Shown here piece after piece: positions 25,988-38,975 of a stretch of DNA of 64,000 nt (the first letter of the stretch is position 1; every line of letters begins with the position of its first letter). Origin of the DNA: Auanema rhodensis (lineage: Eukaryota > Nematoda > Chromadorea > Rhabditida > Rhabditidae); assembly GCA_964057225.1 (NCBI GenBank), contig OZ059894.1, forward strand, positions 992,001 to 1,056,000. Reading direction: 5' to 3'. A program made the translations under genes and the position numbers. The notes under the pieces are model-generated. The model was given only the letters and a program-made list of their open reading frames with translations. It ran no database searches and was not told the origin of the DNA.

Positions 25988-27392
25988 TTCTTCAGGGTGA
26001 AAATCGAGGATATAAGTGTGAACTTATATCAGTTGATATCTCGGTGCATTTTTAAGCTAGCGCAAATCTGATAACACAGATCGACGCAGCTTAAAAATCC
26101 GCATCGAATGCACTATACTACATTGAGAAACGCTTAATACAAAAATTAGTTATGATCGTTTGAAAAATGATGCATTAGTGTATGTTGAGTTTCCATGTAC
26201 ACTCAACATTGCTTCCAAAAACATTTTGACAAAAATTTTTTCAAAAAATTTCAAAATAATTTAGCAAAAAGTAGATGTTTTTAGATTCCTTTTTTCAAGG
26301 CAAAGACGATGGACAATGTTATTCAACGAAAAAATTAATTCTTCAGGGTGAAAATCGAAGATATAAGTGTGAACTTATATCAGTTGATATCTCGGTGCTT
26401 TTTTAAGCTAGCGCAAATCGGATAACACAGATCGACGCAGCTTAAAAATCCGCATCGAATACACTATACTACTTTGAGATACGCTTAATACAATAATTAG
26501 TTATGATCGTTTGAAAAATGATGCATTAGTGTATGTTGAGTTTCCATGTACACTCAACATTGCTTCCAAAAACATTTTGACAAAGATTTTTTCAAAAAAT
26601 TTCAAAATAATTTAGCAAAAAGTAGATGTTTTTAAATTCCTTTTTTCAAGGCAAAGACGATGGACAATGTTATTCAACGAAAAAATTAATTCTTCAGGGT
26701 GAAAATCGAGGATATAAGTGTGAACTTATATCAGTTGATATCTCGGTGCATTTTTAAGCTAGCGCAAATCTGATAACACAGATCGACGCAGCTTAAAAAT
26801 CCGCATCGAATGCACTATACCACATTGAGAAACGCTTTATACAAAAATTAGTTATGATCGTTTGAAAAATGATGCATTAGTGTATGTTGAGTTTCCATGT
26901 ACACTCAACATTGCTTCCAAAAACATTTTGACAAAAATTTTTTCGAAAAATTTCAAAATAATTTAGCAAAAAGTAGATGTTTTTAGATTCCTTTTTTCAA
27001 GGCAAACACGATGAACAATGTTTTTCAACGAAAAAATCAATTCTTCAGGGTGAAAATCGAGGATATAAGTGTGAACTTATATCAGTTGATGTCTCGGTGC
27101 ATTTTTAAGCTAGCGCAAATCTGATAACACAGATCGACGCAGCTTAAAAATCCGCATCGAATGCACTATACTACATTGAGAAACGCTTAATACAAAAATT
27201 AGTTATGATCGTTTGAAAAATGATGCATTAGTGTATGTTGAGTTTCCATGTACACTCAACATTGCTTCCAAAAACATTTTGACAAAAATTTTTTCAAAAA
27301 ATTTCAAAATAATTTAGCAAAAAAGTAGATGTTTTTAGATTCCTTTTTTCAAGGCAAAGACGATGGACAATGTTATTCAACGAAAAAATTAA
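25988..27392 (+). repeat. 4-mer duplication (monomers 75-78)
   Basis: Monomers 76-78 repeat 72-74 (24934-25987) marker for marker: TCGAAGATATAAG, GAGATACGC, GACAAAGATT, then the CCACATTGAG/CTTTATAC monomer, then the monomer with an extra A in AGCAAAAAAG (25911 and 27316, spacing 1404 + 1). Monomer 75 resembles 71 but has AAAATAATTTAG where 71 has AAAATGATTTAG. Confidence 0.88.
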
Positions 27393-27743
27393 TTCTTCAG
27401 GGTGAAAATCGAGGATATAAGTGTGAACTTATATCAGTTGATATCTCGGTGCATTTTTAAGCTAGCGCAAATCTGATAACACAGATCGACGCAGCTTAAA
27501 AATCCGCATCGAATGCACTATACTACTTTGAGAAACGCTTAATACAAAAATTAGTTATGATCGTTTGAAAAATGATGCATTAGTGTATGTTGAGTTTCCA
27601 TGTACACTCAACATTGCTTCCAAAAACATTTTGACAAAAATTTTTTCAAAAAATTTCAAAATAATTTAGCAAAAAGTAGATGTTTTTAAATTCCTTTTTT
27701 CAAAGCAAAGACGATGGACAATGTTATTCAACGAAAAAATTAA
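27393..27743 (+). repeat. Monomer 79, linker between blocks
   Basis: A single ordinary monomer with p135T, p256A and p297A. It carries CAAAGCAAAG in place of CAAGGCAAAG near its 3' end, a marker also seen in monomer 92 (31956), thirteen monomers later, so the 13-mer copy may begin inside this unit. Confidence 0.75.
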
Positions 27744-28094
27744 TTCTTCAGGGTGAAAATCGAGGATATAAGTGTGAACTTATATCAGTTGATATCTCGG
27801 TGCATTTTTAAGCTAGGGCAAATCTGATAACACAGATCGACGCAGCTTAAAAATCCGCATCGAATGCACTATACTACATTGAGAAACGCTTAATACAAAA
27901 ATTAGTTATGATCGTTTGAAAAATGATGCATTAGTGTATGTTGAGTTTCCATGTACACTCAACATTGCTTCCAAAAACATTTTGACAAAAATTTTTTCGA
28001 AAAATTTCAAAATAATTTAGCAAAAAGTAGATGTTATAAGATTCCTTTTTTCAAGGCAAACACGATGGACAATGTTTTTCAACGAAAAAATTAA

Positions 28095-29147
28095 TTCTTC
28101 AGGGTGAAAATCGAGGATATAAGTGTGAACTTATATCAGTTGATATCTCGGTGCATTTTTAAGCTAGCGCAAATCTGATAACACAGATCGACGCAGCTTA
28201 AAAATCCGCATCGAATGCACTATACTACTTTGAGAAACGCTTAATACAAAAATTAGTTATGATCGTTTGAAAAATGATGCATTAGTGTATGTTGAGTTTC
28301 CATGTACACTCAACATTGCTTCCAAAAACATTTTGACAAAAATTTTTTCGAAAAATTTCAAGATAATTCAGCAAAAAGTAGATGTTTTTAGATTCCTTTT
28401 TTCAAGGCAAACACGATGGACAATGTTTTTCAACGAAAAAATTAATTCTTCAGGGTGAAAATCGAGGATATAAGTGTGAACTTATATCAGTTGATATCTC
28501 GGTGCATTTTTAAGCTAGCGCAAATCTGATAACACAGATCGACGCAGCTTAAAAATCCGCATCGAATGCACTATACTACTTTGAGAAACGCTTAATACAA
28601 AAATTAGTTATGATCGTTTGAAAAATGATGCATTAGTGTATGTTGAGTTTCCATGTACACTCAACATTGCTTCCAAAAACATTTTGACAAAAATTTTTTC
28701 GAAAAATTTCAAGATAATTCAGCAAAAAGTAGATGTTTTTAGATTCCTTTTTTCAAGGCAAACACGATGGACAATGTTTTTCAACGAAAAAATTAATTCT
28801 TCAGGGTGAAAATCGAGGATATAAGTGTGAACTTATATCAGTTGATATCTCGGTGCATTTTTAAGCTAGCGCAAATCTGATAACACAGATCGACGCAGCT
28901 TAAAAATCCGCATCGAATGCACTATACTACATTGAGAAACGCTTAATACAAAAATTAGTTATGATCGTTTGAAAAATGATGCATTAGTGTATGTTGAGTT
29001 TCCATGTACACTCAACATTGCTTCCAAAAACATTTTGACAAAAATTTTTTCGAAAAATTTCAAGATAATTCAGCAAAAAGTAGATGTTTTTAGATTCCTT
29101 TTTTCAAGGCAAACACGATGGACAATGTTTTTCAACGAAAAAATTAA
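28095..29147 (+). repeat. Three monomers with a longer chance open frame (subtype AAGATAATTCAGC)
   Basis: Monomers 81-83 carry p268 A-to-G and p275 T-to-C. The second change turns an in-frame TAG (p275-277) into CAG, so the frame starting with TTG at p173 runs 63 codons and stops at TGA at p11-13 of the next monomer (28267-28458, 28618-28809, 28969-29160). The three translations are identical. There is no ATG start, no codon bias apart from the AT-rich satellite itself and no recognisable domain. I regard it as a by-product of satellite variation, not a gene. Confidence 0.85.
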
Positions 29148-31253
29148 TTCTTCAGGGTGAAAATCGAGGATATAAGTGTGAACTTATATCAGTTGATATC
29201 TCGGTGCATTTTTAAGCTAGCGCAAATCTGATAACACAGATCGACGCAGCTTAAAAATCCGCATCGAATGCACTATACTACATTGAGAAACGCTTAATAC
29301 AAAATTTAGTTATGATCGTTTGAAAAATGATGCATTAGTGTATGTTGAGTTTCCATGTACACTCAACATTGCTTCCAAAAACATTTTGACAAAAATTTTT
29401 TCAAAAAATTTCAAAATAATTTAGCAAAAAGTAGATGTTTTTAGATTCCTTTTTTCAAGGCAAAGACGATGGACAATGTTATTCAACGAAAAAATTAATT
29501 CTTCAGGGTGAAAATCGAGGATATAAGTGTGAACTTATATCAGTTGATGTCTCGGTGCATTTTTAAGCTAGCGCAAATCTGATAACACAGATCGACGCAG
29601 CTTAAAAATCCGCATCGAATGCACTATACTACATTGAGAAACGCTTAATACAAAAATTAGTTATGATCGTTTGAAAAATGATGCATTAGTGTATGTTGAG
29701 TTTCCATGTACACTCAACATTGCTTCCAAAAACATTTTGACAAAAATTTTCTCGAAAAATTTCAAAATAATTTAGCAAAAAGTAGATGTTATAAGATTCC
29801 TTTTTTCAAGGCAAACACGATGGACAATGTTTTTCAACGAAAAAATTAATTCTTCAGGGTGAAAATCGAGGATATAAGTGTGAACTTATATCAGTTGATA
29901 TCTCGGTGCATTTTTAAGCTAGCGCAAATCTGATAACACAGATCGACGCAGCTTAAAAAACCGCAGCGAATGCACTATACCACATTGAGAAACGCTTTAT
30001 ACAAAAATTAGTTATGATCGTTTGAAAAATGATGCATTAGTGTATGTTGAGTTTCCATGTACACTCAACATTGCTTCCAAAAACATTTTGACAAAAATTT
30101 TTTCGAAAAATTTCAAAATAATTTAGCAAAAAGTAGATGTTTTTAGATTCCTTTTTTCAAGGCAAACACGATGAACAATGTTTTTCAACGAAAAAATTAA
30201 TTCTTCAGGGTGAAAATCGAGGATATAAGTGTGAACTTATATCAGTTGATGTCTCGGTGCATTTTTAAGCTAGCGCAAATCTGATAACACAGATCGACGC
30301 AGCTTAAAAATCCGCATCGAATGCACTATACTACATTGAGAAACGCTTAATACAAAAATTAGTTATGATCGTTTGAAAAATGATGCATTAGTGTATGTTG
30401 AGTTTCCATGTACACTCAACATTGCTTCCAAAAACATTTTGACAAAAATTTTTTCAAAAAATTTCAAAATAATTTAGCAAAAAGTAGATGTTTTTAGATT
30501 CCTTTTTTCAAGGCAAAGACGATGGACAATGTTATTCAACGAAAAAATTAATTCTTCAGGGTGAAAATCGAGGATATAAGTGTGAACTTATATCAGTTGA
30601 TATCTCGGTGCTTTTTTAAGCTAGCGCAAATCGGATAACACAGATCGACGCAGCTTAAAAATCCGCATCGAATACACTATACTACTTTGAGAAACGCTTA
30701 ATACAATAATTAGTTATGATCGTTTGAAAAATGATGCATTAGTGTATGTTGAGTTTCCATGTACACTCAACATTGCTTCCAAAAACATTTTGACAAAAAT
30801 TTTTTCAAAAAATTTCAAAATAATTTAGCAAAAAGTAGATGTTTTTAGATTCCTTTTTTCAAGGCAAAGACGATGGACAATGTTATTCAACGAAAAAATT
30901 AATTCTTCAGGGTGAAAATCGAGGATATAAGTGTGAACTTATATCAGTTGATATCTCGGTGCATTTTTAAGCTAGCGCAAATCTGATAACACAGATCGAC
31001 GCAGCTTAAAAATCCGCATCGAATGCACTATACCACATTGAGAAACGCTTTATACAAAAATTAGTTATGATCGTTTGAAAAATGATGCATTAGTGTATGT
31101 TGAGTTTCCATGTACACTCAACATTGCTTCCAAAAACATTTTGACAAAAATTTTTTCGAAAAATTTCAAAATAATTTAGCAAAAAGTAGATGTTTTTAGA
31201 TTCCTTTTTTCAAGGCAAACACGATGAACAATGTTTTTCAACGAAAAAATTAA

Positions 31254-31604
31254 TTCTTCAGGGTGAAAATCGAGGATATAAGTGTGAACTTATATCAGTT
31301 GATGTCTCGGTGCATTTTTAAGCTAGCGCAAATCTGATAACACAGATCGACGCAGCTTAAAAATCCGCATCGAATACACTATACTACTTTGAGAAACGCT
31401 TAATACAATAATTAGTTATGATCGTTTGAAAAATGATGCATTAGTGTATGTTGAGTTTCCATGTACACTCAACATTGCTTCCAAAAACATTTTGACAAAA
31501 ATTTTTTCAAAAAATTTCAAAATAATTTAGCAAAAAGTAGATGTTTTTAAATTCCTTTTTTCAAGGCAAAGACGATGGACAATGTTATTCAACGAAAAAG
31601 TTAA
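31254..31604 (+). repeat. Hybrid monomer 90 (copied as monomer 104 at 36168)
   Basis: The reverse combination of monomer 119: 5' alleles p51G, p61A, p82T, then p123A, p135T, p156T and p297A of the p61T/p82G haplotype. The switch is again between p82 and p123. The copy at 36168-36518 shows the same arrangement, so the event predates duplication of that block. Confidence 0.8.
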
Positions 31605-32306
31605 TTCTTCAGGGTGAAAATCGAGGATATAAGTGTGAACTTATATCAGTTGATATCTCGGTGCATTTTTAAGCTAGCGCAAATCTGATAACACAGATCG
31701 ACGCAGCTTAAAAATCCGCATCGAATGCACTATACTACATTGAGAAACGCTTAATACAAAAATTAGTTATGATCGTTTGAAAAATGATGCATTAGTGTAT
31801 GTTGAGTTTCCATGTACACTCAACATTGCTTCCAAAAACATTTTGACAAAAATTTTTTCAAAAAATTTCAAAATAATTTAGCAAAAAGTAGATGTTTTTA
31901 GATTCCTTTTTTCAAGGCAAAGACGATGGACAATGTTATTCAACGAAAAAATTAATTCTTCAGGGTGAAAATCGAGGATATAAGTGTGAACTTATATCAG
32001 TTGATATCTCGGTGCTTTTTTAAGCTAGCGCAAATCGGATAACACAGATCGACGCAGCTTAAAAATCCGCATCGAATACACTATACTACTTTGAGAAACG
32101 CTTAATACAATAATTAGTTATGATCGTTTGAAAAATGATGCATTAGTGTATGTTGAGTTTCCATGTACACTCAACATTGCTTCCAAAAACATTTTGACAA
32201 AAATTTTTTCAAAAAATTTCAAAATAATTTAGCAAAAAGTAGATGTTTTTAAATTCCTTTTTTCAAAGCAAAGACGATGGACAATGTTATTCAACGAAAA
32301 AATTAA

Positions 32307-35300
32307 TTCTTCAGGGTGAAAATCGAGGATATAAGTGTGAACTTATATCAGTTGATATCTCGGTGCATTTTTAAGCTAGGGCAAATCTGATAACACAGAT
32401 CGACGCAGCTTAAAAATCCGCATCGAATGCACTATACTACATTGAGAAACGCTTAATACAAAAATTAGTTATGATCGTTTGAAAAATGATGCATTAGTGT
32501 ATGTTGAGTTTCCATGTACACTCAACATTGCTTCCAAAAACATTTTGACAAAAATTTTTTCGAAAAATTTCAAAATAATTTAGCAAAAAGTAGATGTTAT
32601 AAGATTCCTTTTTTCAAGGCAAACACGATGGACAATGTTTTTCAACGAAAAAATTAATTCTTCAGGGTGAAAATCGAGGATATAAGTGTGAACTTATATC
32701 AGTTGATATCTCGGTGCATTTTTAAGCTAGCGCAAATCTGATAACACAGATCGACGCAGCTTAAAAATCCGCATCGAATGCACTATACTACTTTGAGAAA
32801 CGCTTAATACAAAAATTAGTTATGATCGTTTGAAAAATGATGCATTAGTGTATGTTGAGTTTCCATGTACACTCAACATTGCTTCCAAAAACATTTTGAC
32901 AAAAATTTTTTCGAAAAATTTCAAGATAATTCAGCAAAAAGTAGATGTTTTTAGATTCCTTTTTTCAAGGCAAACACGATGGACAATGTTTTTCAACGAA
33001 AAAATTAATTCTTCAGGGTGAAAATCGAGGATATAAGTGTGAACTTATATCAGTTGATATCTCGGTGCATTTTTAAGCTAGCGCAAATCTGATAACACAG
33101 ATCGACGCAGCTTAAAAATCCGCATCGAATGCACTATACTACATTGAGAAACGCTTAATACAAAAATTAGTTATGATCGTTTGAAAAATGATGCATTAGT
33201 GTATGTTGAGTTTCCATGTACACTCAACATTGCTTCCAAAAACATTTTGACAAAAATTTTTTCGAAAAATTTCAAGATAATTCAGCAAAAAGTAGATGTT
33301 TTTAGATTCCTTTTTTCAAGGCAAACACGATGGACAATGTTTTTCAACGAAAAAATTAATTCTTCAGGGTGAAAATCGAGGATATAAGTGTGAACTTATA
33401 TCAGTTGATATCTCGGTGCATTTTTAAGCTAGCGCAAATCTGATAACACAGATCGACGCAGCTTAAAAATCCGCATCGAATGCACTATACTACATTGAGA
33501 AACGCTTAATACAAAAATTAGTTATGATCGTTTGAAAAATGATGCATTAGTGTATGTTGAGTTTCCATGTACACTCAACATTGCTTCCAAAAACATTTTG
33601 ACAAAAATTTTTTCAAAAAATTTCAAAATAATTTAGCAAAAAGTAGATGTTTTTAGATTCCTTTTTTCAAGGCAAAGACGATGGACAATGTTATTCAACG
33701 AAAAAATTAATTCTTCAGGGTGAAAATCGAGGATATAAGTGTGAACTTATATCAGTTGATATCTCGGTGCATTTTTAAGCTAGCGCAAATCTGATAACAC
33801 AGATCGACGCAGCTTAAAAATCCGCATCGAATGCACTATACTACTTTGAGAAACGCTTAATACAAAAATTAGTTATGATCGTTTGAAAAATGATGCATTA
33901 GTGTATGTTGAGTTTCCATGTACACTCAACATTGCTTCCAAAAACATTTTGACAAAAATTTTTTCAAAAAATTTCAAAATAATTTAGCAAAAAGTAGATG
34001 TTTTTAGATTTCTTTTTTCAAGGCAAAGACGATGGACAATGTTATTCAACGAAAAAATTAATTCTTCAGGGTGAAAATCGAGGATATAAGTGTGAACTTA
34101 TATCAGTTGATATCTCGGTGCATTTTTAAGCTAGCGCAAATCTGATAACACAGATCGACGCAGCTTAAAAATCCGCATCGAATGCACTATACTACATTGA
34201 GAAACGCTTAATACAAAATTTAGTTATGATCGTTTGAAAAATGATGCATTAGTGTATGTTGAGTTTCCATGTACACTCAACATTGCTTCCAAAAACATTT
34301 TGACAAAAATTTTTTCAAAAAATTTCAAAATAATTTAGCAAAAAGTAGATGTTTTTAGATTCCTTTTTTCAAGGCAAAGACGATGGACAATGTTATTCAA
34401 CGAAAAAATTAATTCTTCAGGGTGAAAATCGAGGATATAAGTGTGAACTTATATCAGTTGATATCTCGGTGCATTTTTAAGCTAGCGCAAATCTGATAAC
34501 ACAGATCGACGCAGCTTAAAAATCCGCATCGAATGCACTATACTACATTGAGAAACGCTTAATACAAAAATTAGTTATGATCGTTTGAAAAATGATGCAT
34601 TAGTGTATGTTGAGTTTCCATGTACACTCAACATTGCTTCCAAAAACATTTTGACAAAAATTTTCTCGAAAAATTTCAAAATAATTTAGCAAAAAGTAGA
34701 TGTTATAAGATTCCTTTTTTCAAGGCAAACACGATGGACAATGTTTTTCAACGAAAAAATTAATTCTTCAGGGTGAAAATCGAGGATATAAGTGTGAACT
34801 TATATCAGTTGATATCTCGGTGCATTTTTAAGCTAGCGCAAATCTGATAACACAGATCGACGCAGCTTAAAAAACCGCAGCGAATGCACTATACCACATT
34901 GAGAAACGCTTTATACAAAAATTAGTTATGATCGTTTGAAAAATGATGCATTAGTGTATGTTGAGTTTCCATGTACACTCAACATTGCTTCCAAAAACAT
35001 TTTGACAAAAATTTTTTCGAAAAATTTCAAAATAATTTAGCAAAAAGTAGATGTTTTTAGATTCCTTTTTTCAAGGCAAACACGATGAACAATGTTTTTC
35101 AACGAAAAAATTAATTCTTCAGGGTGAAAATCGAGGATATAAGTGTGAACTTATATCAGTTGATGTCTCGGTGCATTTTTAAGCTAGCGCAAATCTGATA
35201 ACACAGATCGACGCAGCTTAAAAATCCGCATCGAATGCACTATACTACATTGAGAAACGCTTAATACAAAAATTAGTTATGATCGTTTGAAAAATGATGC

Positions 35301-36518
35301 ATTAGTGTATGTTGAGTTTCCATGTACACTCAACATTGCTTCCAAAAACATTTTGACAAAAATTTTTTCAAAAAATTTCAAAATAATTTAGCAAAAAGTA
35401 GATGTTTTTAGATTCCTTTTTTCAAGGCAAAGACGATGGACAATGTTATTCAACGAAAAAATTAATTCTTCAGGGTGAAAATCGAGGATATAAGTGTGAA
35501 CTTATATCAGTTGATATCTCGGTGCTTTTTTAAGCTAGCGCAAATCGGATAACACAGATCGACGCAGCTTAAAAATCCGCATCGAATACACTATACTACT
35601 TTGAGAAACGCTTAATACAATAATTAGTTATGATCGTTTGAAAAATGATGCATTAGTGTATGTTGAGTTTCCATGTACACTCAACATTGCTTCCAAAAAC
35701 ATTTTGACAAAAATTTTTTCAAAAAATTTCAAAATAATTTAGCAAAAAGTAGATGTTTTTAGATTCCTTTTTTCAAGGCAAAGACGATGGACAATGTTAT
35801 TCAACGAAAAAATTAATTCTTCAGGGTGAAAATCGAGGATATAAGTGTGAACTTATATCAGTTGATATCTCGGTGCATTTTTAAGCTAGCGCAAATCTGA
35901 TAACACAGATCGACGCAGCTTAAAAATCCGCATCGAATGCACTATACCACATTGAGAAACGCTTTATACAAAAATTAGTTATGATCGTTTGAAAAATGAT
36001 GCATTAGTGTATGTTGAGTTTCCATGTACACTCAACATTGCTTCCAAAAACATTTTGACAAAAATTTTTTCGAAAAATTTCAAAATAATTTAGCAAAAAG
36101 TAGATGTTTTTAGATTCCTTTTTTCAAGGCAAACACGATGAACAATGTTTTTCAACGAAAAAATTAATTCTTCAGGGTGAAAATCGAGGATATAAGTGTG
36201 AACTTATATCAGTTGATGTCTCGGTGCATTTTTAAGCTAGCGCAAATCTGATAACACAGATCGACGCAGCTTAAAAATCCGCATCGAATACACTATACTA
36301 CTTTGAGAAACGCTTAATACAATAATTAGTTATGATCGTTTGAAAAATGATGCATTAGTGTATGTTGAGTTTCCATGTACACTCAACATTGCTTCCAAAA
36401 ACATTTTGACAAAAATTTTTTCAAAAAATTTCAAAATAATTTAGCAAAAAGTAGATGTTTTTAAATTCCTTTTTTCAAGGCAAAGACGATGGACAATGTT
36501 ATTCAACGAAAAAGTTAA
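32307..36518 (+). repeat. 13-mer block, copy 2, altered (monomers 93-104)
   Basis: Monomer 93 equals 80, 94-95 match 81/82 and 83, and 98-104 match 84-90. One of the three AAGATAATTCAGC monomers is missing and two ordinary monomers (96 and 97) are present instead. Marker spacing therefore moves from 13 monomers (GCTAGGGC) to 14 (CCGCAG at 29961 and 34875; AAAAAGTT at 31600 and 36514). Monomer 99 has p51A where its partner 85 has p51G. Confidence 0.85.
32658..33359 (+). repeat. Two further monomers of the AAGATAATTCAGC subtype
   Basis: Monomers 94 and 95 carry the same p268 G and p275 C pair as monomers 81-83, giving the same 63-codon frames at 32830-33021 and 33181-33372. Their presence follows from duplication of the block and is not independent evidence of coding. 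Confidence 0.85.
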
Positions 36519-38975
36519 TTCTTCAGGGTGAAAATCGAGGATGTAAGTGTGAACTTATATCAGTTGATATCTCGGTGCATTTTTAAGCTAGCGCAAATCT
36601 GATAACACAGATCGACGCAGCTTAAAAATCCGCATCGAATGCACTATACCACATTGAGAAACGCTTAATACAAAAATTAGTTATGATCGTTTGAAAAATG
36701 ATGCATTAGTGTATGTTGAGTTTCCATGTACACTCAACATTGCTTCCAAAAACATTTTGACAAAAATTTTTTCGAAAAATTTCAAAATAATTTAGCAAAA
36801 AGTAGATGTTTTTAGATTCCTTTTTTCAAGGCAAAGACGATGGACAATGTTATTCAACGAAAAAATTAATTCTTCAGGGTGAAAATCGAGGATATAAGTG
36901 TGAACTTATATCAGTTGATATCTCGGTGCATTTTTAAGCTAGCGCAAATCTGATAACACAGATCGACGCAGCTTAAAAATCCGCATCGAATGCACTATAC
37001 TACATTGAGAAACGCTTAATACAAAAATTAGTTATGATCGTTTGAAAAATGATGCATTAGTGTATGTTGAGTTTCCATGTACACTCAACATTGCTTCCAA
37101 AAACATTTTGACAAAAATTTTTTCAAAAAATTTCAAAATAATTTAGCAAAAAGTAGATGTTTCTAGATTCCTTTTTTCAAGGCAAAGACGATGGACAATG
37201 TTATTCAACGAAAAAATTAATTCTTCAGGGTGAAAATCGAGGATATAAGTGTGAACTTATATCAGTTGATATCTCGGTGCTTTTTTAAGCTAGCGCAAAT
37301 CGGATAACACAGATCGACGCAGCTTAAAAATCCGCATCGAATACACTATACTACTTTGAGAAACGCTTAATACAATAATTAGTTATGATCGTTTGAAAAA
37401 TGATGCATTAGTGTATGTTGAGTTTCCATGTACACTCAACATTGCTTCCAAAAACATTTTGACAAAAATTTTTTCAAAAAATTTCAAAATAATTTAGCAA
37501 AAAGTAGATGTTTTTAAATTCCTTTTTTCAAGGCAAAGACGATGGACAATGTTATTCAACGAAAAAATTAATTCTTCAGGGTGAAAATCGAGGATATAAG
37601 TGTGAACTTATATCAGTTGATATCTCGGTGCTTTTTTAAGCTAGCGCAAATCGGATAACACAGATCGACGCAGCTTAAAAATCCGCATCGAATACACTAT
37701 ACTACTTTGAGAAACGCTTAATACAATAATTAGTTATGATCGTTTGAAAAATGATGCATTAGTGTATGTTGAGTTTCCATGTACACTCAACATTGCTTCC
37801 AAAAACATTTTGACAAAAATTTTTTCAAAAAATTTCAAAATAATTTAGCAAAAAGTAGATGTTGTTAAATTCCTTTTTTCAAGGCAAAGACGATGGACAA
37901 TGTTATTCAACGAAAAAGTTAATTCTTCAGGGTGAAAATCGAGGATATAAGTGTGAACTTATATCAGTTGATATCTCGGTGCATTTTTAAGCTAGCGCAA
38001 ATCTGATAACACAGATCGACGCAGCTTAAAAATCCGCATCGAATGCACTATACCACATTGAGAAACGCTTAATACAAAAATTAGTTATGATCGTTTGAAA
38101 AATGATGCATTAGTGTATGTTGAGTTTCCATGTACACTCAACATTGCTTCCAAAAACATTTTGACAAAAATTTTTTCGAAAAATTTCAAAATAATTTAGC
38201 AAAAAGTAGATGTTTTTAGATTCCTTTTTTCAAGGCAAAGACGATGGACAATGTTATTCAACGAAAAAATTAATTCTTCAGGGTGAAAATCGAGGATATA
38301 AGTGTGAACTTATATCAGTTGATATCTCGGTGCATTTTTAAGCTAGCGCAAATCTGATAACACAGATCGACGCAGCTTAAAAATCCGCATCGAATGCACT
38401 ATACCACATTGAGAAACGCTTAATACAAAAATTAGTTATGATCGTTTGAAAAATGATGCATTAGTGTATGTTGAGTTTCCATGTACACTCAACATTGCTT
38501 CCAAAAACATTTTGACAAAAATTTTTTCGAAAAATTTCAAAATAATTTAGCAAAAAGTAGATGTTTTTAGATTCCTTTTTTCAAGGCAAAGACGATGGAC
38601 AATGTTATTCATCGAAAAAATTAATTCTTCAGGGTGAAAATCGAGGATATAAGTGTGAACTTATATCAGTTGATATCTCGGTGCATTTTTAAGCTAGCGC
38701 AAATCTGATACCACAGATCGACGCAGCTTAAAAATCCGCATCGAATGCACTATACTACATTGAGAAACGCTTAATACAAAAATTAGTTATGATCGTTTGA
38801 AAAATGATGCATTAGTGTATGTTGAGTTTCCATGTACACTCAACATTGCTTCCAAAAACATTTTGACGAAAATTTTTTCAAAAAATTTCAAAATAATTTA
38901 GCAAAAAGTAGATGTTTCTAGATTCCTTTTTTCAAGGCAAAGACGATGGACAATGTTATTCAACGAAAAAATTAA
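36519..38975 (+). repeat. Irregular monomers 105-111
   Basis: Mixed monomers. AAAAGTTAATTC followed by a CCACATTGAG/TTAATAC monomer occurs twice at 4-mer spacing (36514 and 37918). GTTTCTAGATTCC marks monomers 106 and 111, and again 116. Monomer 105 has a private GATGTAAGTG and 108 has GTTGTTAAATT. Monomers 109 and 110 look the same apart from TTCATCG at the end of 110. No insertion or gene is seen. Confidence 0.78.

Larger units (their letters stand above)
27744..32306 (+). repeat. 13-mer higher-order block, copy 1 (monomers 80-92)
   Basis: Opens with GCTAGGGC (27814) in place of GCTAGCGC; the same variant returns 4563 bp (13 x 351) downstream. Other markers are GTTATAAGATTCC (monomers 80 and 85), AAGATAATTCAGC (81-83), AAAATTTAG (84), TTTTCTCGAAAA (85), AACCGCAGCG (86) and AAAAAGTTAATTC (31600). 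Confidence 0.88.

Noticed and set aside
28267-33372. Five identical 63-codon open frames in satellite monomers (28267, 28618, 28969, 32830, 33181)
   Set aside because: They begin with TTG, lie wholly in tandem satellite, differ from all other monomers only by loss of one TAG, and show no domain or signal. They are copies produced by block duplication, not genes.
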